Below are positions 45,361-54,678 of a DNA stretch of 64,000 nucleotides, one piece after another. Within the stretch, counting starts at the first letter, position 1. Each line of letters starts with the position of its first letter. The position numbers were made by a program, and so were the translations under genes. The notes under the pieces are model-generated. The model was not told the origin of the DNA and made no database searches. It saw nothing but the letters and a program-made list of their open reading frames with translations. This stretch comes from an uncultured bacterium (GTDB lineage: Bacteria; Verrucomicrobiota; Lentisphaeria; Victivallales; UBA1829), in NCBI GenBank assembly GCA_902802585.1, contig CADCMR010000010.1, positions 23,281-87,280 on the forward strand. The letters are read 5' to 3'.

Positions 45361-46613
45361 CCGGCATCCGTGCTGGAACGGGGGCATCTCTTGTATGGAC
45401 TCCTCCTATATATATTATAACCTGTATTCAAGTCAGCATCTTTCCTTTTCCGAGAATAGAGCTGAGAGCTCGCCGGAGGAAAAGGAAAAGTTGCACCTTT
45501 TGTTGTGCAAATTCAGGGACAGCACCGATATCGGCTTCTTTCAAGCTATCTCTTTGACTTTTCCGACTTTTCTCCCTTTTCCTTTGCCACAAACCGTCGA
45601 AGAACCAGATTTTACGTCACAAATCTTGATAAATCCGGAGAAACAGGGCGATTCGGAGACAAAAAAAGAACCGCGAGAGTTTTTTGTAACTTTCTACGGT
45701 TCTGTAATTTCCAAATGGTCGACCGGGCAGGACCGAATCAGCGCGACTCTTTTTGAGGGGAGAAACCGTCCACCCCATCATTTTCTCCGATTTTTTTCGC
45801 ATTGCGAAACATCGCCCTCTCAAACTTTTTGAGGACAGAAGGAGAAAAAAAAGTGCGTTTTTGAGCGGGGAAATAGAGAGGTCGAGGTTTGTATATGTTG
45901 ATTTGCAAGCATTTCCAAAAAAGATTCATTTCTGTCCGCCGACAAACGGCTTGCTTTCCTTGTTGTAAGTCAGGATGAAGACCATGTCGGAAAGCCATTT
46001 CTTGAAGTCGGCATTACCGGAATACTGCTTGTAGAGTTCAATGTTGTTGGTCATAATCTTGAGCATGACCGCAGACAGCACATGATTGCTTTCCAGACGG
46101 GCGGTTTTGGGCGCGTCGCATCCGGGGCTTGCATCCACAAGTCTCGGAAAACTCGCTTGTGTTCGACATTCTTTTCAACGCGAAACATGACAGCAGCGTT
46201 TTCCTTTTTTTCAGCTTTTCCCTAGAATATCCGTCGTATGCGCCCTGCGGTCAAGTGATTTATCGAACTTCCACGCGAGTTTACCGAGGAGCGAAGCGCC
46301 CCCATTGATGCGGCCAGTTTCCCCGTCTGTCGCATCATTCGCCTGAACTTGAGACACAGACGCGGCACTCTCGCACCGTCGATAAAACGTCATAGATCCG
46401 AGGACAATCTCAAACAGGCATACTTTTACAAGCTTGTCCTGATTCTTTTTTCAGCTTTTTTTCTCCCACGAACTTGTTTTTTATAAAAGCACAGGTTACT
46501 GTATGCATACGGGAAACCGTTTCCCCGACAACAAAGATGGATAAAACTAATCACACTTTGTTCGGCTTGCTAACCAGGTCACAATGAAATCATATCCAAA
46601 AGAAAGGACAGAA
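45361..46613. other. AT-rich gene-poor stretch opening the accessory island
   Basis: About 1.25 kb with lower GC than the preceding genes. Open frames here (for example 45395-45832 on the plus strand) lack recognisable domains or good start signals and look spurious. The only protein-like segment is the remnant at 45926-46138. A GC-richer patch at 46211-46393 (minus) has an open frame but no family I recognise. The mixture suggests decayed inserts. Confidence 0.5.
45926..46138 (-). pseudogene. C-terminal gene remnant, possibly of a restriction or helicase subunit
   Basis: A 70-residue frame whose last 55 residues read like a genuine helical protein end (SNHVLSAVMLKIMTNN, FKKWLSDMVFILTYN), preceded by unrelated sequence. 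It resembles the C-termini of HsdR-type restriction subunits, but this is from memory and weak. No upstream part of the gene is present, so it looks like a leftover from a deletion or recombination at the island edge. Confidence 0.35.
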
Positions 46614-48236
46614 ATGATGAACAATAACACCAACAACAGTATTCCTAACCCTTTTCACGATTTATTCGAAGAAATAAAAAAGAGAGATAATATGTATCAA
46701 AGGGATCTATCCTTTGAAATGATGGTGTATTCTTCTTTCAAGAAAGGATTGCCTTCGAAAATTGGGAATGAAGACTGGTTGGTCCAACTTAGTGATGAAG
46801 ACAAATTAATGCTTTCATCCACCAACACAGATATAGACTTATCAATATCGACCATGTCGGAAGGAGCAAATCTAAATGACAGAACAATTGTTTTTGACGA
46901 TCAGACAGGCTTAAACGCTTTTAATATAAAGAATTCATTTTTTATCAGTCAACATACGAATATCGGGACACAATACAGTAGAATAACGATTGCCCGTGCA
47001 GCAGAAATAATCAACAGGAACTATGATGGCGAAAAGCCTCAGAAGTTTAGAACGATAATTCTTTACAATGATAAGATTCAAAAGATTATATTTCATTATA
47101 TCTTTGCTCATTTTATTGCAGATAAATCGCAGCGCATGTGTATAGGCATAGTAACAGACAGATCCTTTTCGATTTTAAATGGGGTGTCCTTTTCCTATCA
47201 TAACATCAGTTTTCTTGTTTACATTTATTCAAGAGAAGTCAATTCCTCCTCGAGTTATTTAGTTGTTGAGGCTTTGGATCCAGTAAAATACGATGAGTAT
47301 ATTAACGCATCCAACAAAATACTCTGCGCTATCGGTTTCTTTTCAACAATATATCCCTTTGGTCCGTATATGGTATTTGATGTTTCATCCGAGCAATCGG
47401 TTTTTGTGGCTTATAAGAGTTGTTATGACAAACCGAGGACAGCCAAATATACAATGCTGACCCTAAATCCGTATGCATATTACTCAGATAAAGATATTCG
47501 CGATTATGTATTCAAAGGGGTTGGCAACGGGGAAGTGAATCAAGAGGCCATTTTTGGGGTAGAAAAAGAGCTTAGACCTGTAGAAAGAAAACACTTTGAA
47601 AAATTGCTCGGTCTTTTGGATGATAAAAGATTCTCTGATATATTCTATAATCTTCAGGAGATTTCAACCACTACTTTAGGCGGAAACTTTTCTAGTCATT
47701 CTATCAGTCTTATATCATATGCAGTCTGTCTTGAATCAGTTGCCAATTGGTTTCACAAATCCATTAATATCAAAAAAAAGGCAAAAAATACGTTGCTGTC
47801 TGATGACATAAGAAATACCATCAAACAGGAGTTTTTAGCCGTATTGGATCAATATAAAGACATAGAGCAAGAAGACATGACTAAAATCAGGAACAAAATT
47901 ACGAGTTCTCTGTTTTGCAAACCTAATGCAGACAATCTGTCAGAACCATTTGAATTTTTTGGCGTAGAATTAAGGGAGGAAGATAGAGAATTGTTGAACA
48001 TGCGGAACAAGATACTACATGGAGAAGATGTGTTAGAATCAAATCTTGATTTGGACAATATCGTACCATATTTACTAAAAGCGGAGCAGTATTGCTTTGG
48101 CTTTCATTCTTTGATTTGGAGACTGATCATGAAGGCAATTGGTTACGATGGTGTCTACCGTGATGAAGCAAAAATGATTGAAAACCAAACAACGGATCAG
48201 TCCAATAACGGAAAGCCAAATATAAAGAGAATCTAG
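46614..48236 (+). CDS. HEPN-domain protein (ApeA-like layout), putative abortive-infection RNase
   Basis: A 540-residue AT-rich gene product. The N-terminal 330 residues look like a mixed beta domain without known motifs (FDDQTGLNAFNIKNSFF, VYIYSREVNSSSSYLVVEALDP). The C-terminal 180 residues are helical and end in the sequence MRNKILHGED, giving the HEPN RNase signature Rx4H at about residues 463-468. This two-part layout resembles ApeA/HEPN antiphage proteins that carry a sensor-like N-terminal domain. The start at 46614 follows an AAAGGA site; an ATG at 46584 is less supported. It is a single-gene unit, with no signal peptide or membrane helix. Function in defence is inferred. Confidence 0.6.
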   Translation: MMNNNTNNSIPNPFHDLFEEIKKRDNMYQRDLSFEMMVYSSFKKGLPSKIGNEDWLVQLSDEDKLMLSSTNTDIDLSISTMSEGANLNDRTIVFDDQTGLNAFNIKNSFFISQHTNIGTQYSRITIARAAEIINRNYDGEKPQKFRTIILYNDKIQKIIFHYIFAHFIADKSQRMCIGIVTDRSFSILNGVSFSYHNISFLVYIYSREVNSSSSYLVVEALDPVKYDEYINASNKILCAIGFFSTIYPFGPYMVFDVSSEQSVFVAYKSCYDKPRTAKYTMLTLNPYAYYSDKDIRDYVFKGVGNGEVNQEAIFGVEKELRPVERKHFEKLLGLLDDKRFSDIFYNLQEISTTTLGGNFSSHSISLISYAVCLESVANWFHKSINIKKKAKNTLLSDDIRNTIKQEFLAVLDQYKDIEQEDMTKIRNKITSSLFCKPNADNLSEPFEFFGVELREEDRELLNMRNKILHGEDVLESNLDLDNIVPYLLKAEQYCFGFHSLIWRLIMKAIGYDGVYRDEAKMIENQTTDQSNNGKPNIKRI

Positions 48237-48446
48237 AATGGAAAGCCCCCAATGGCTACAATTCAGATAATCTGATCTTACATGTTCTCGATATACTTTA
48301 TTAGCCTGCCGTGCGTGAGCAGGAGACTCTTGCAGTTCCCTGAAACCGTCATTGGCTTCAGGGGTGGATTATTGTCGCTCCTTTCTATCATAATCCCCAA
48401 AAAAGGAAATCTTTCCAGTTTTTGGGAACATATCTTCGCTTTTGAC

Positions 48447-48474
48447 TTGACTTTTTCGTCATCCTTGCTATATT
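48447..48474 (+). promoter_or_regulatory. sigma70-type promoter for the AAA_14 ATPase gene
   Basis: TTGACT (48447-48452), 16 bp, TATATT (48469-48474), about 46 bp before the start. The rest of 48237-48519 shows no other feature. Confidence 0.6.
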
Positions 48475-48519
48475 ATTCCCTAAAATCGACAGAATAACCA
48501 TAAAACGGGAATTATAGAA

Positions 48520-49773
48520 ATGAGAATCGCACGCGACATCTACTTGGAAAAACTGAAACGCGGGATCGGCAACGGCATGATCAAGGTCATCACCGGCATA
48601 CGCAGGTGCGGCAAATCCTACCTGCTGTCCGAGCTGTTCCGCGAATACCTTGCGTCCATCGGCATAGATGAGGCGCACATCATCGAAGTGGCGCTGGATG
48701 ACCGTGCCAACATTGCCCTGCGCGATCCCGACGCGATGATGTCCTATGTGAAGTCCCGCATCACCGATTCCGGGCAGTATTTCATCCTTCTGGATGAAGT
48801 GCAGTACATGGCCGAGTTCGAGGACGTCCTCAACAGTTTACTCCATATCCGCAACGCGGAAATCTATGTTACGGGGAGCAATTCCCACTTCCTGTCTTCC
48901 GACATCGTGACGGAGTTCAGAGGGCGCGGATTCGAGATCCAAATGCATCCGCTGTGCTTCAGGGAATATGTCTCCGCTTTCAACGGGAGCGAGGAAGACG
49001 CATGGGATATGTTCTTCAATTATGGAGGCATGCCGGCGCTCTTCGGTCTCCCGTCCGTCAGCGACAAGATAGCATATCTGAGCCAGCTGTTCCGGCAGGT
49101 CTATATCAAGGATATCCTGGAACGCCATAGCATACGCAACCTTGACGAACTTGACGAACTTCTTGACATCATCGCTTCATCGGTCGGCTCGCTGACCAAT
49201 CCGTCCAAGCTGACCCGCGCTTTCGCCAGCATGAAGAACAAGAAAATCGACCCCAAGACGCTCCGTCTTTACCTCAAATATTTCGGAGAGGCGTTTTTGG
49301 TCAGTTCTGCCCGGCGATACGACATCAAGGGGAAGAAATACATCAATTCCCTGCAAAAGTACTATTTCGAGGACGTTGGGTTGCGAAACATCCGGCTTGG
49401 TCTTCGCCAACAGGATCCGGGACACATCATGGAAAACATCCTCTACAACGAATTGCGTGTGCGCGGCTGCAGCGTCGACGTCGGCGTCGTGGAGCTTCGG
49501 GAGCCGGACGTGAACGAGAAACTGAAGCGCAAGCATTTGGAGGTGGATTTTGTCGTAAATCGCGGCAGTGAGCGCATCTATATTCAGTCGGCCTTTGCGA
49601 TTCCGCATGAGGAAAAGCGCGCACAGGAAGTTCGTCCATTGGAGCGCACCGGCGATTCGTTTCGGAAGATCATCGTCGTACACGACAACATCAGCGCGAG
49701 GCGCGATGAATCGGGCATTACCACCATCGGCATAAGAAAATTCCTGTTGGATGAAAACAGCCTTGAACTATAA
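48520..49773 (+). CDS. AAA_14/DUF4143 family ATPase
   Basis: A 417-residue ATPase with Walker A GIRRCGKS at residues 26-33, Walker B YFILLDEVQY and a sensor-like YVTGSNSHFLSS. The C-terminal DUF4143 region has an acidic pattern (ENILYNELRVRG, LEVDFVVNRG, IYIQSAFAI) like the restriction-endonuclease-fold core of that family. These proteins are abundant in anaerobes, often in many copies, and their role is unproven. Its GC content is clearly higher than that of both flanking genes, so it arrived separately from them or is the native gene between two inserts. Confidence 0.88.
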   Translation: MRIARDIYLEKLKRGIGNGMIKVITGIRRCGKSYLLSELFREYLASIGIDEAHIIEVALDDRANIALRDPDAMMSYVKSRITDSGQYFILLDEVQYMAEFEDVLNSLLHIRNAEIYVTGSNSHFLSSDIVTEFRGRGFEIQMHPLCFREYVSAFNGSEEDAWDMFFNYGGMPALFGLPSVSDKIAYLSQLFRQVYIKDILERHSIRNLDELDELLDIIASSVGSLTNPSKLTRAFASMKNKKIDPKTLRLYLKYFGEAFLVSSARRYDIKGKKYINSLQKYYFEDVGLRNIRLGLRQQDPGHIMENILYNELRVRGCSVDVGVVELREPDVNEKLKRKHLEVDFVVNRGSERIYIQSAFAIPHEEKRAQEVRPLERTGDSFRKIIVVHDNISARRDESGITTIGIRKFLLDENSLEL

Positions 49774-49965
49774 TATGAGCTCGGAATCAAACAAACGAAT
49801 GGAACCGTAAAAAACAATGCAAAAATGTTATGCGGTTCCTGTTCGTCAGACCACGTTTTTGCCGTGGGCTTCTTTCGGATTCCACCTCGCGATGCCCCAT
49901 TGCATGGGGCTATCAGTTCCTACTTGAGGATTAGTTTTTTCAACACACAACAATAAGGACAGACA

Positions 49966-50940
49966 ATGGAAATAGAAAAAGGCCCCGCAAAACAATATAC
50001 TCCCAAACAATACATCGTATGCTATCTTGATGTTCTTGGTATTCGAGAGAACTTTTTAGATCACACTGATTACCATAATTCAGAAATAGAACAAGAACAG
50101 TTAAAAACAATTAATGATACTATTGCTCTGTTTCATTGCGCATTGTGTTCAATAGACTGCTTAAAAGACGTTCAAAAACTATTTGAAACTATTATCACAT
50201 CTTTGACAAAAGCGTTACCCCATGATCAAGAGGAAATTGACTGTTCACAGAATCAATGGATGTCTAATATTTCAATACAGCACTTTTCTGATTCATTGTT
50301 GTTTTATGCGCCTTATGACGATGGAAAAAGTCAAGCGGAATTCGAAAATGACGCTTATTTGCTTTTCTGTGTTTATTCCATTTTTTCATTGTTAATGATT
50401 AGTTCGAAGTTTCCAATCCGTGGCGCTATAACAGCTGGGATAGCATGGGAAATGCAAAACAACTATCTGTTTGGTCCTGCAATTCATGAAGCATATGAAT
50501 TAGAATCAAATGTTGCGAGACATTCCAGAATAGTTGTTTCTCCCCATCTTCTCTCTTTAATTCACAAGAGAATGAAGGGGGATAAAAAAGACCATGCGAT
50601 AGCAAGTGATGATTCGTGGCTTAAAGACTTGATCTATTATGATTATGATGGGGTCCCTATGATAAACTATTTATCAGTAGGGGCTTTATCACCTATAATA
50701 CAATACTGGTCTTTTGATTTTTGGTATGATTTGATAAATAAATCCTTTAATGCAATAAAAGATCAGTATAATCTACATTGTGCAAAATACGAAGCAAGCG
50801 AGCTTAAAATCATTTCGCACAAATCAGAACTTGCACGACGTTATTATATGATGCTAATGTTTTTCAAACACAACGAAAAGAGCATAAACCGTTTCCTTTT
50901 ATCAAAGGGACTAAAAACGGTCCATTTTGATTTTGAATGA
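49966..50940 (+). CDS. protein resembling class III nucleotidyl cyclases
   Basis: A 324-residue AT-rich gene product. Residues 15-200 carry the spaced pattern of a class III cyclase core: YLDVLGI with Asp22, HFSDSLLF with Asp109 (the two expected metal ligands), then IRGAITAGIAW with Arg152 and NNYLFGPAIHEAYELES. In true cyclases the equivalent motifs are DxxGF, GD, RxGxxxG and NxAxRL. The C-terminal 120 residues match nothing I know. Cyclases of this kind make cCMP or cUMP in Pycsar defence, but this gene is not next to a codirectional effector. Its stop overlaps the next frame as ATGA. Enzyme activity and product are inferred. Confidence 0.55.
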   Translation: MEIEKGPAKQYTPKQYIVCYLDVLGIRENFLDHTDYHNSEIEQEQLKTINDTIALFHCALCSIDCLKDVQKLFETIITSLTKALPHDQEEIDCSQNQWMSNISIQHFSDSLLFYAPYDDGKSQAEFENDAYLLFCVYSIFSLLMISSKFPIRGAITAGIAWEMQNNYLFGPAIHEAYELESNVARHSRIVVSPHLLSLIHKRMKGDKKDHAIASDDSWLKDLIYYDYDGVPMINYLSVGALSPIIQYWSFDFWYDLINKSFNAIKDQYNLHCAKYEASELKIISHKSELARRYYMMLMFFKHNEKSINRFLLSKGLKTVHFDFE

Positions 50941-50960
50941 CACCAATGGAGATAACTGTC

Positions 50961-51650
50961 ATGACGGAATCGGAAAAGAAACTTGTCTTTGTGTCGTTCT
51001 GCATTGAGGAGTACAAGACGCTTCACGGCATGGACGGTCGTTCGGTCGCCGATCTTTTCGAGAAATACGGCGTGACGGACTATCTGCTTGAGCACTACTC
51101 CGTCCTGCATTCGTTCAGCCGCGAGGCGATTCTGAACGACATCGAAAAGTTCATGAACGTCAGGGATGAAGAAGGTCCGCAAACTGACCGACCAGGTCCT
51201 GTTTCACACGGAGAAGACGATGTCTCTCCTGAAATACGCAGAAAGCGAGGTAGTACAATGCCCGCTCAAATAACGCAGGAAAACGTCCGTCTGCTGATTC
51301 CCGGCAAGGCAGCCGGAGTTGCCGTCCTGATGTCGGAGAAACGATCCATATCGCCTAAAGCAGCGCTTCTGGCGTTTTACCATTCGAAAACCTATCGCGA
51401 GCTTGAACGCGAATCATCCAAATACTGGCACTACAGCCCGGAACAGCTTTATGTCGTGGGCGGTCTTTCCCGGCATGCGGTAAAACATGGCCCGGGGCGA
51501 AGCGCTCTGCTCCCGTTCAGGAAAGAGATCCTTTCCCTATGGCGAAAAAGGAAAAGCGCGCGAGCAATCGCGGATGAATTGACAAAACATGGCATCCAGA
51601 CCACACCTCAAAACGTATGGAAGTTCATCAAACGACATGATATTGGTTAA
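50961..51650 (+). CDS. composite protein: DUF3791-like domain, linker, antitoxin-like and HTH segments
   Basis: One open frame of 229 residues. Residues 1-70 (FCIEEYKTLHGMDG, LFEKYGVTDYLLEHYSVLH) match DUF3791. Residues 100-165 (PKAALLAFYHSKTYRELERE, WHYSPEQLY) match a separate small family often found in toxin-antitoxin-like pairs, with its own ATG at 51259. Residues 180-229 look like a helix-turn-helix (RKSARAIADELTKHGIQTT). The linker at 71-99 reads like out-of-frame sequence, and another frame from 51166 encodes a natural-looking peptide of 35 residues. So this may be a fusion created by small indels. Start at 50961, with GGAGA 8 bases upstream. Confidence 0.5.
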   Translation: MTESEKKLVFVSFCIEEYKTLHGMDGRSVADLFEKYGVTDYLLEHYSVLHSFSREAILNDIEKFMNVRDEEGPQTDRPGPVSHGEDDVSPEIRRKRGSTMPAQITQENVRLLIPGKAAGVAVLMSEKRSISPKAALLAFYHSKTYRELERESSKYWHYSPEQLYVVGGLSRHAVKHGPGRSALLPFRKEILSLWRKRKSARAIADELTKHGIQTTPQNVWKFIKRHDIG

Positions 51651-51653
51651 ACT

Positions 51654-54131
51654 TTATTTTAGTCGATGTATATCATAATAATCTACTTTGTCTAACAGTT
51701 TTTGTTTTCCACTTGTATCTAGCCGATTAAGCTCATCCTGTAATACTCCCAATGCTTGGGCTTTGTGTCCGATTCCAGATAAATAATAAGCACGTTGTCT
51801 TGCAAAGATTCTGGCAGGAACTTTGTAATCATTCAAGTAAGACTCAATCATCGAATATCCCATTCTAGCCTTTTGATAATTACCTTCGTGAAGAGAAATA
51901 TCCATTAAAACCAAAAGAGGATATTTGGAATCAGGGAATTGAGAAATGGCATCTGTTGCTAAGTCGTATGCTTTAGTATAGTTGTTTTCAATTAATGCAC
52001 AGAATTGTGCAGAAGCCAATATTGACATCTCAATAGCTTGCTGATTCTTAAACATTTGAAGTTCCTTGATTAGTTTTTGTAGTTCCATTTGGAGCTCTGG
52101 ATTGCCCATATCCAATGATGAACCATAGATTAGGCACTTAAATAGAGCTTGAACATGATAATAATTATTGGGATTCTGATTGTAATTTTCCCTAGCTAAT
52201 GTAATAGCCTCATCGTAACGCTCCAGTTGTTGAAGAGCAAGAACGAGTTCTCTCTTGGCCCTATGACCTATATATTTTTTATTTTTAATTTGATCGAATT
52301 GTGCTATCGCGTCTAAAGCGCGTCCAACTCTACGGTAGTAAAAGCCTTTAACAAAAATACTTTTCTCATCAGGAAGATCGCGAATTAATGACAAAACGTG
52401 CCTATCTTGGAGTCGTGCAAGGGACAAACATTTATAATATAACGCATCTTCTGCAATATTATCAGCAATGTTATGTCTATAAGCAAGCAACGCATCAGCC
52501 AAATAAACAACTCGGGACAAATTTGTTCTCCTGTTATAGATATTAATCATTGCTTTGATAATATGAACCGGAAACAGATGTTTCAAATCTATAGCACCAT
52601 CCGACTCAAGATTGGATGCAGCTACAAATAATGAAGCAGATAAATCATCATCAAGGAATTCTTCTGCTTGAATACATTTTGATGTTAAAGTTTTAATTCT
52701 ATCAACGATTTCTCCTGAAAATCTATTTGTGTTTCGCAGAACATAGTCCCGAAAAACCCCGTTTAATCTAAGAAAATCACGATTATCCCCGACAAACTCT
52801 AACACACACAAATTGAGTAGTTTTTGCAGCAAACAATCAAAGCGATCCGTTGGAAAGATTGAATGAAAAAGCTCTATGCTTGCAAACTCTGCAGTAGCAA
52901 AGAATCGCAATATATTTGACATGTTAGCATCTTCAATAAGGGGTTGTAGTATAATAGATGCCTGATTATTCAAATAATCCACGACTTCATATGAATATTT
53001 TTGAGCATTTATTTGATCATATTTGTATCTTTCCAAAAGATTAATGGTAAACTTGATTTGCCCGGGGTGTCCAACCAAAAGCCCTGTCCAAAATAGCATC
53101 GTGTTTTCTGGAAGGTCTTTTTTTCTAATAGTAAGTAATCGGGAGAAAATGCTTACAGCATCTTTCTGTGCAAGCTCCGTTAAATTTATGCAAAAAATAT
53201 ACTCCTTGGGGTAAAACAAACTGCGGTTAGAAGAAATCAGTAATACCAACTTTTGTGGAAACCTTTTATCCTCTAGAACTTCAGAAAACCAGTTAGGTAT
53301 ATTGCTGGTATAGTCAATCAAACAATTTGTGTCATTAATAAGTACTATCTCATCCCGCTCAGATATTTCATTCATTGCTCTTATTAAAAGCTCCTTTTTT
53401 TCCTCCATAGTTTTCGAGAGCATACCTTTTAAATCATTGATGATGATACTGTCTGAAAAGGGTTCTAGTTTTGCAATAAGATCTTCAATGCTTCCTCCTT
53501 CATCCATGATAATTTCGTAAGGGTGAAAACCTGGCTTTTTTATTTGACTTGCATGCAAGAGATTACGTAAAAAAGTTCGTTTCCCAATTTGAGGAAGCCC
53601 ACTTGCTACAACGACTTTTAGCTTTTCTTTTTGAAAATCTTCAAAACGATATATAAATTCTCCTGTTTCCTTAAAACGACCAAGACATAGATCGTACTCT
53701 TCCTTCAGTGTTGGAAGTAATTGTAAAGTGGTATAAAACAATTCATCTTTGATACGTTTTGCAACTTGTTTTGGAGACCCCATATATTTTAAGTTGTAGT
53801 TTTCTTGCAACCATGGAGAAAGACGGGTATCACCAAAAGATATACTCTTGTCAATTATGACTGGGATGAAGAGTTTTATCATTCCTGATTTAAGAAACTC
53901 TTCGGCATATTTTACTTCGTCTTGTACCCAACCGGATTCTAAAGATTGTTCCGAAATAAAATAAACAAAAATCTCGCAGCCTGAAACGTATCCTACAATC
54001 TCCTCTTTTGTATAAGCGCTGGGAGCAAAATTGTGAGCATCAATTACAGTTTGTTCGCGAGGTAACAAGTCATATACCTGTTCAACAAACCATTTTTTAT
54101 CAATACTAGAATGCGATAAGAAGCATTTCAT
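51654..54131 (-). CDS. TIR-domain STAND-like NTPase with TPR-type C-terminus
   Basis: An 825-residue AT-rich gene product with three parts. Residues 1-135 are a TIR domain beginning KCFLSHSSIDK; the candidate NAD-cleaving glutamate is Glu72 in SGWVQDEV. Residues 165-430 are a P-loop NTPase with an atypical Walker A, GLPQIGKRT at 177-185, and an acidic strand EIVLINDTN. Residues 450-825 are helical repeats resembling TPRs (for example ALDAIAQFDQI, RYDEAITLARENYNQNP). This is the layout of bacterial TIR-NTPase immune receptors, in which ligand binding by the repeats triggers NAD depletion. It has a near-perfect own promoter and faces the composite gene tail to tail, 3 bases apart. Confidence 0.8.
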   Translation of the reverse strand: MKCFLSHSSIDKKWFVEQVYDLLPREQTVIDAHNFAPSAYTKEEIVGYVSGCEIFVYFISEQSLESGWVQDEVKYAEEFLKSGMIKLFIPVIIDKSISFGDTRLSPWLQENYNLKYMGSPKQVAKRIKDELFYTTLQLLPTLKEEYDLCLGRFKETGEFIYRFEDFQKEKLKVVVASGLPQIGKRTFLRNLLHASQIKKPGFHPYEIIMDEGGSIEDLIAKLEPFSDSIIINDLKGMLSKTMEEKKELLIRAMNEISERDEIVLINDTNCLIDYTSNIPNWFSEVLEDKRFPQKLVLLISSNRSLFYPKEYIFCINLTELAQKDAVSIFSRLLTIRKKDLPENTMLFWTGLLVGHPGQIKFTINLLERYKYDQINAQKYSYEVVDYLNNQASIILQPLIEDANMSNILRFFATAEFASIELFHSIFPTDRFDCLLQKLLNLCVLEFVGDNRDFLRLNGVFRDYVLRNTNRFSGEIVDRIKTLTSKCIQAEEFLDDDLSASLFVAASNLESDGAIDLKHLFPVHIIKAMINIYNRRTNLSRVVYLADALLAYRHNIADNIAEDALYYKCLSLARLQDRHVLSLIRDLPDEKSIFVKGFYYRRVGRALDAIAQFDQIKNKKYIGHRAKRELVLALQQLERYDEAITLARENYNQNPNNYYHVQALFKCLIYGSSLDMGNPELQMELQKLIKELQMFKNQQAIEMSILASAQFCALIENNYTKAYDLATDAISQFPDSKYPLLVLMDISLHEGNYQKARMGYSMIESYLNDYKVPARIFARQRAYYLSGIGHKAQALGVLQDELNRLDTSGKQKLLDKVDYYDIHRLK

Positions 54132-54181
54132 GTCCTTGTCTCCTGTGTTTGTTTTTTTGATATAATTGATGGACTACCAAA

Positions 54182-54209
54182 AATATAGCAGGCATTGATT
54201 GGATGTCAA
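54182..54209 (-). promoter_or_regulatory. near-consensus promoter for the TIR-NTPase gene
   Basis: On the minus strand TTGACA (54209-54204), 16 bp, TATATT (54187-54182), about 50 bp before the start. Confidence 0.75.
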
Positions 54210-54333
54210 GTCTGATTCTGAAAAAAAACTATAAAGGACTTTTGATCGAGACAAATGTCGTGCATTCAGTGAAAACATTTAACGTCATCACATCACATGA
54301 ACTTAAATATGATACCAGTGCGAAACGCAAAGT

Positions 54334-54678
54334 GTGAAATCTCCCGGTCCAGGCAACGTCCTGTACGCTCAGATGGATTACGAAAACATCACGGAACTGT
54401 TCAGCGTCTGCGGTGCCTTCAATGTCTCTCGCCGTGAAGTCGGCGAGCGGGTTGCAGGAATGCTGAACAAGTATCTTGAACTCAATATGCCTGTGGGACG
54501 ATTCCTGGCTGACCAACTTCTCCTGCCAATGGCAATAGGAGCCGGTGGAAAGTTTCTGACGCATGCGCCGACCAAGCACACGCAGACGAACATTGAGGTG
54601 ATTCAGAAATTTCTGAACACGGACATCAAACTCGAAAACAACAAAGACGGAACCTTTATGATTGAGGTGAACAAATGA
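54334..54678 (+). pseudogene. rtcA: C-terminal third of RNA 3'-phosphate cyclase
   Basis: A 114-residue frame that matches only the C-terminal part of RtcA, which is normally near 340 residues. It begins at the GPGN motif and includes ADQLLLPMAIGAGGKF and HTQTNIEVIQKFL. The N-terminal catalytic two thirds are missing, and upstream sequence is unrelated. It would start at a GTG without a clear ribosome-binding site. Its stop overlaps the rtcB start as ATGA, as in intact rtcA-rtcB pairs, so this is a decayed end of a real operon. Confidence 0.85.

Noticed and set aside
45395..45832. Hypothetical protein of 145 residues
   Set aside because: AT-rich intergenic composition, no ribosome-binding site, no domain and biased residue content; treated as non-coding.
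49966..54131. A standard two-gene Pycsar operon (cyclase plus TIR effector)
   Set aside because: The TIR gene is on the opposite strand, has its own promoter, and is a large NTPase-TPR protein rather than a small cyclic-nucleotide-binding TIR effector. The link remains only a hypothesis.
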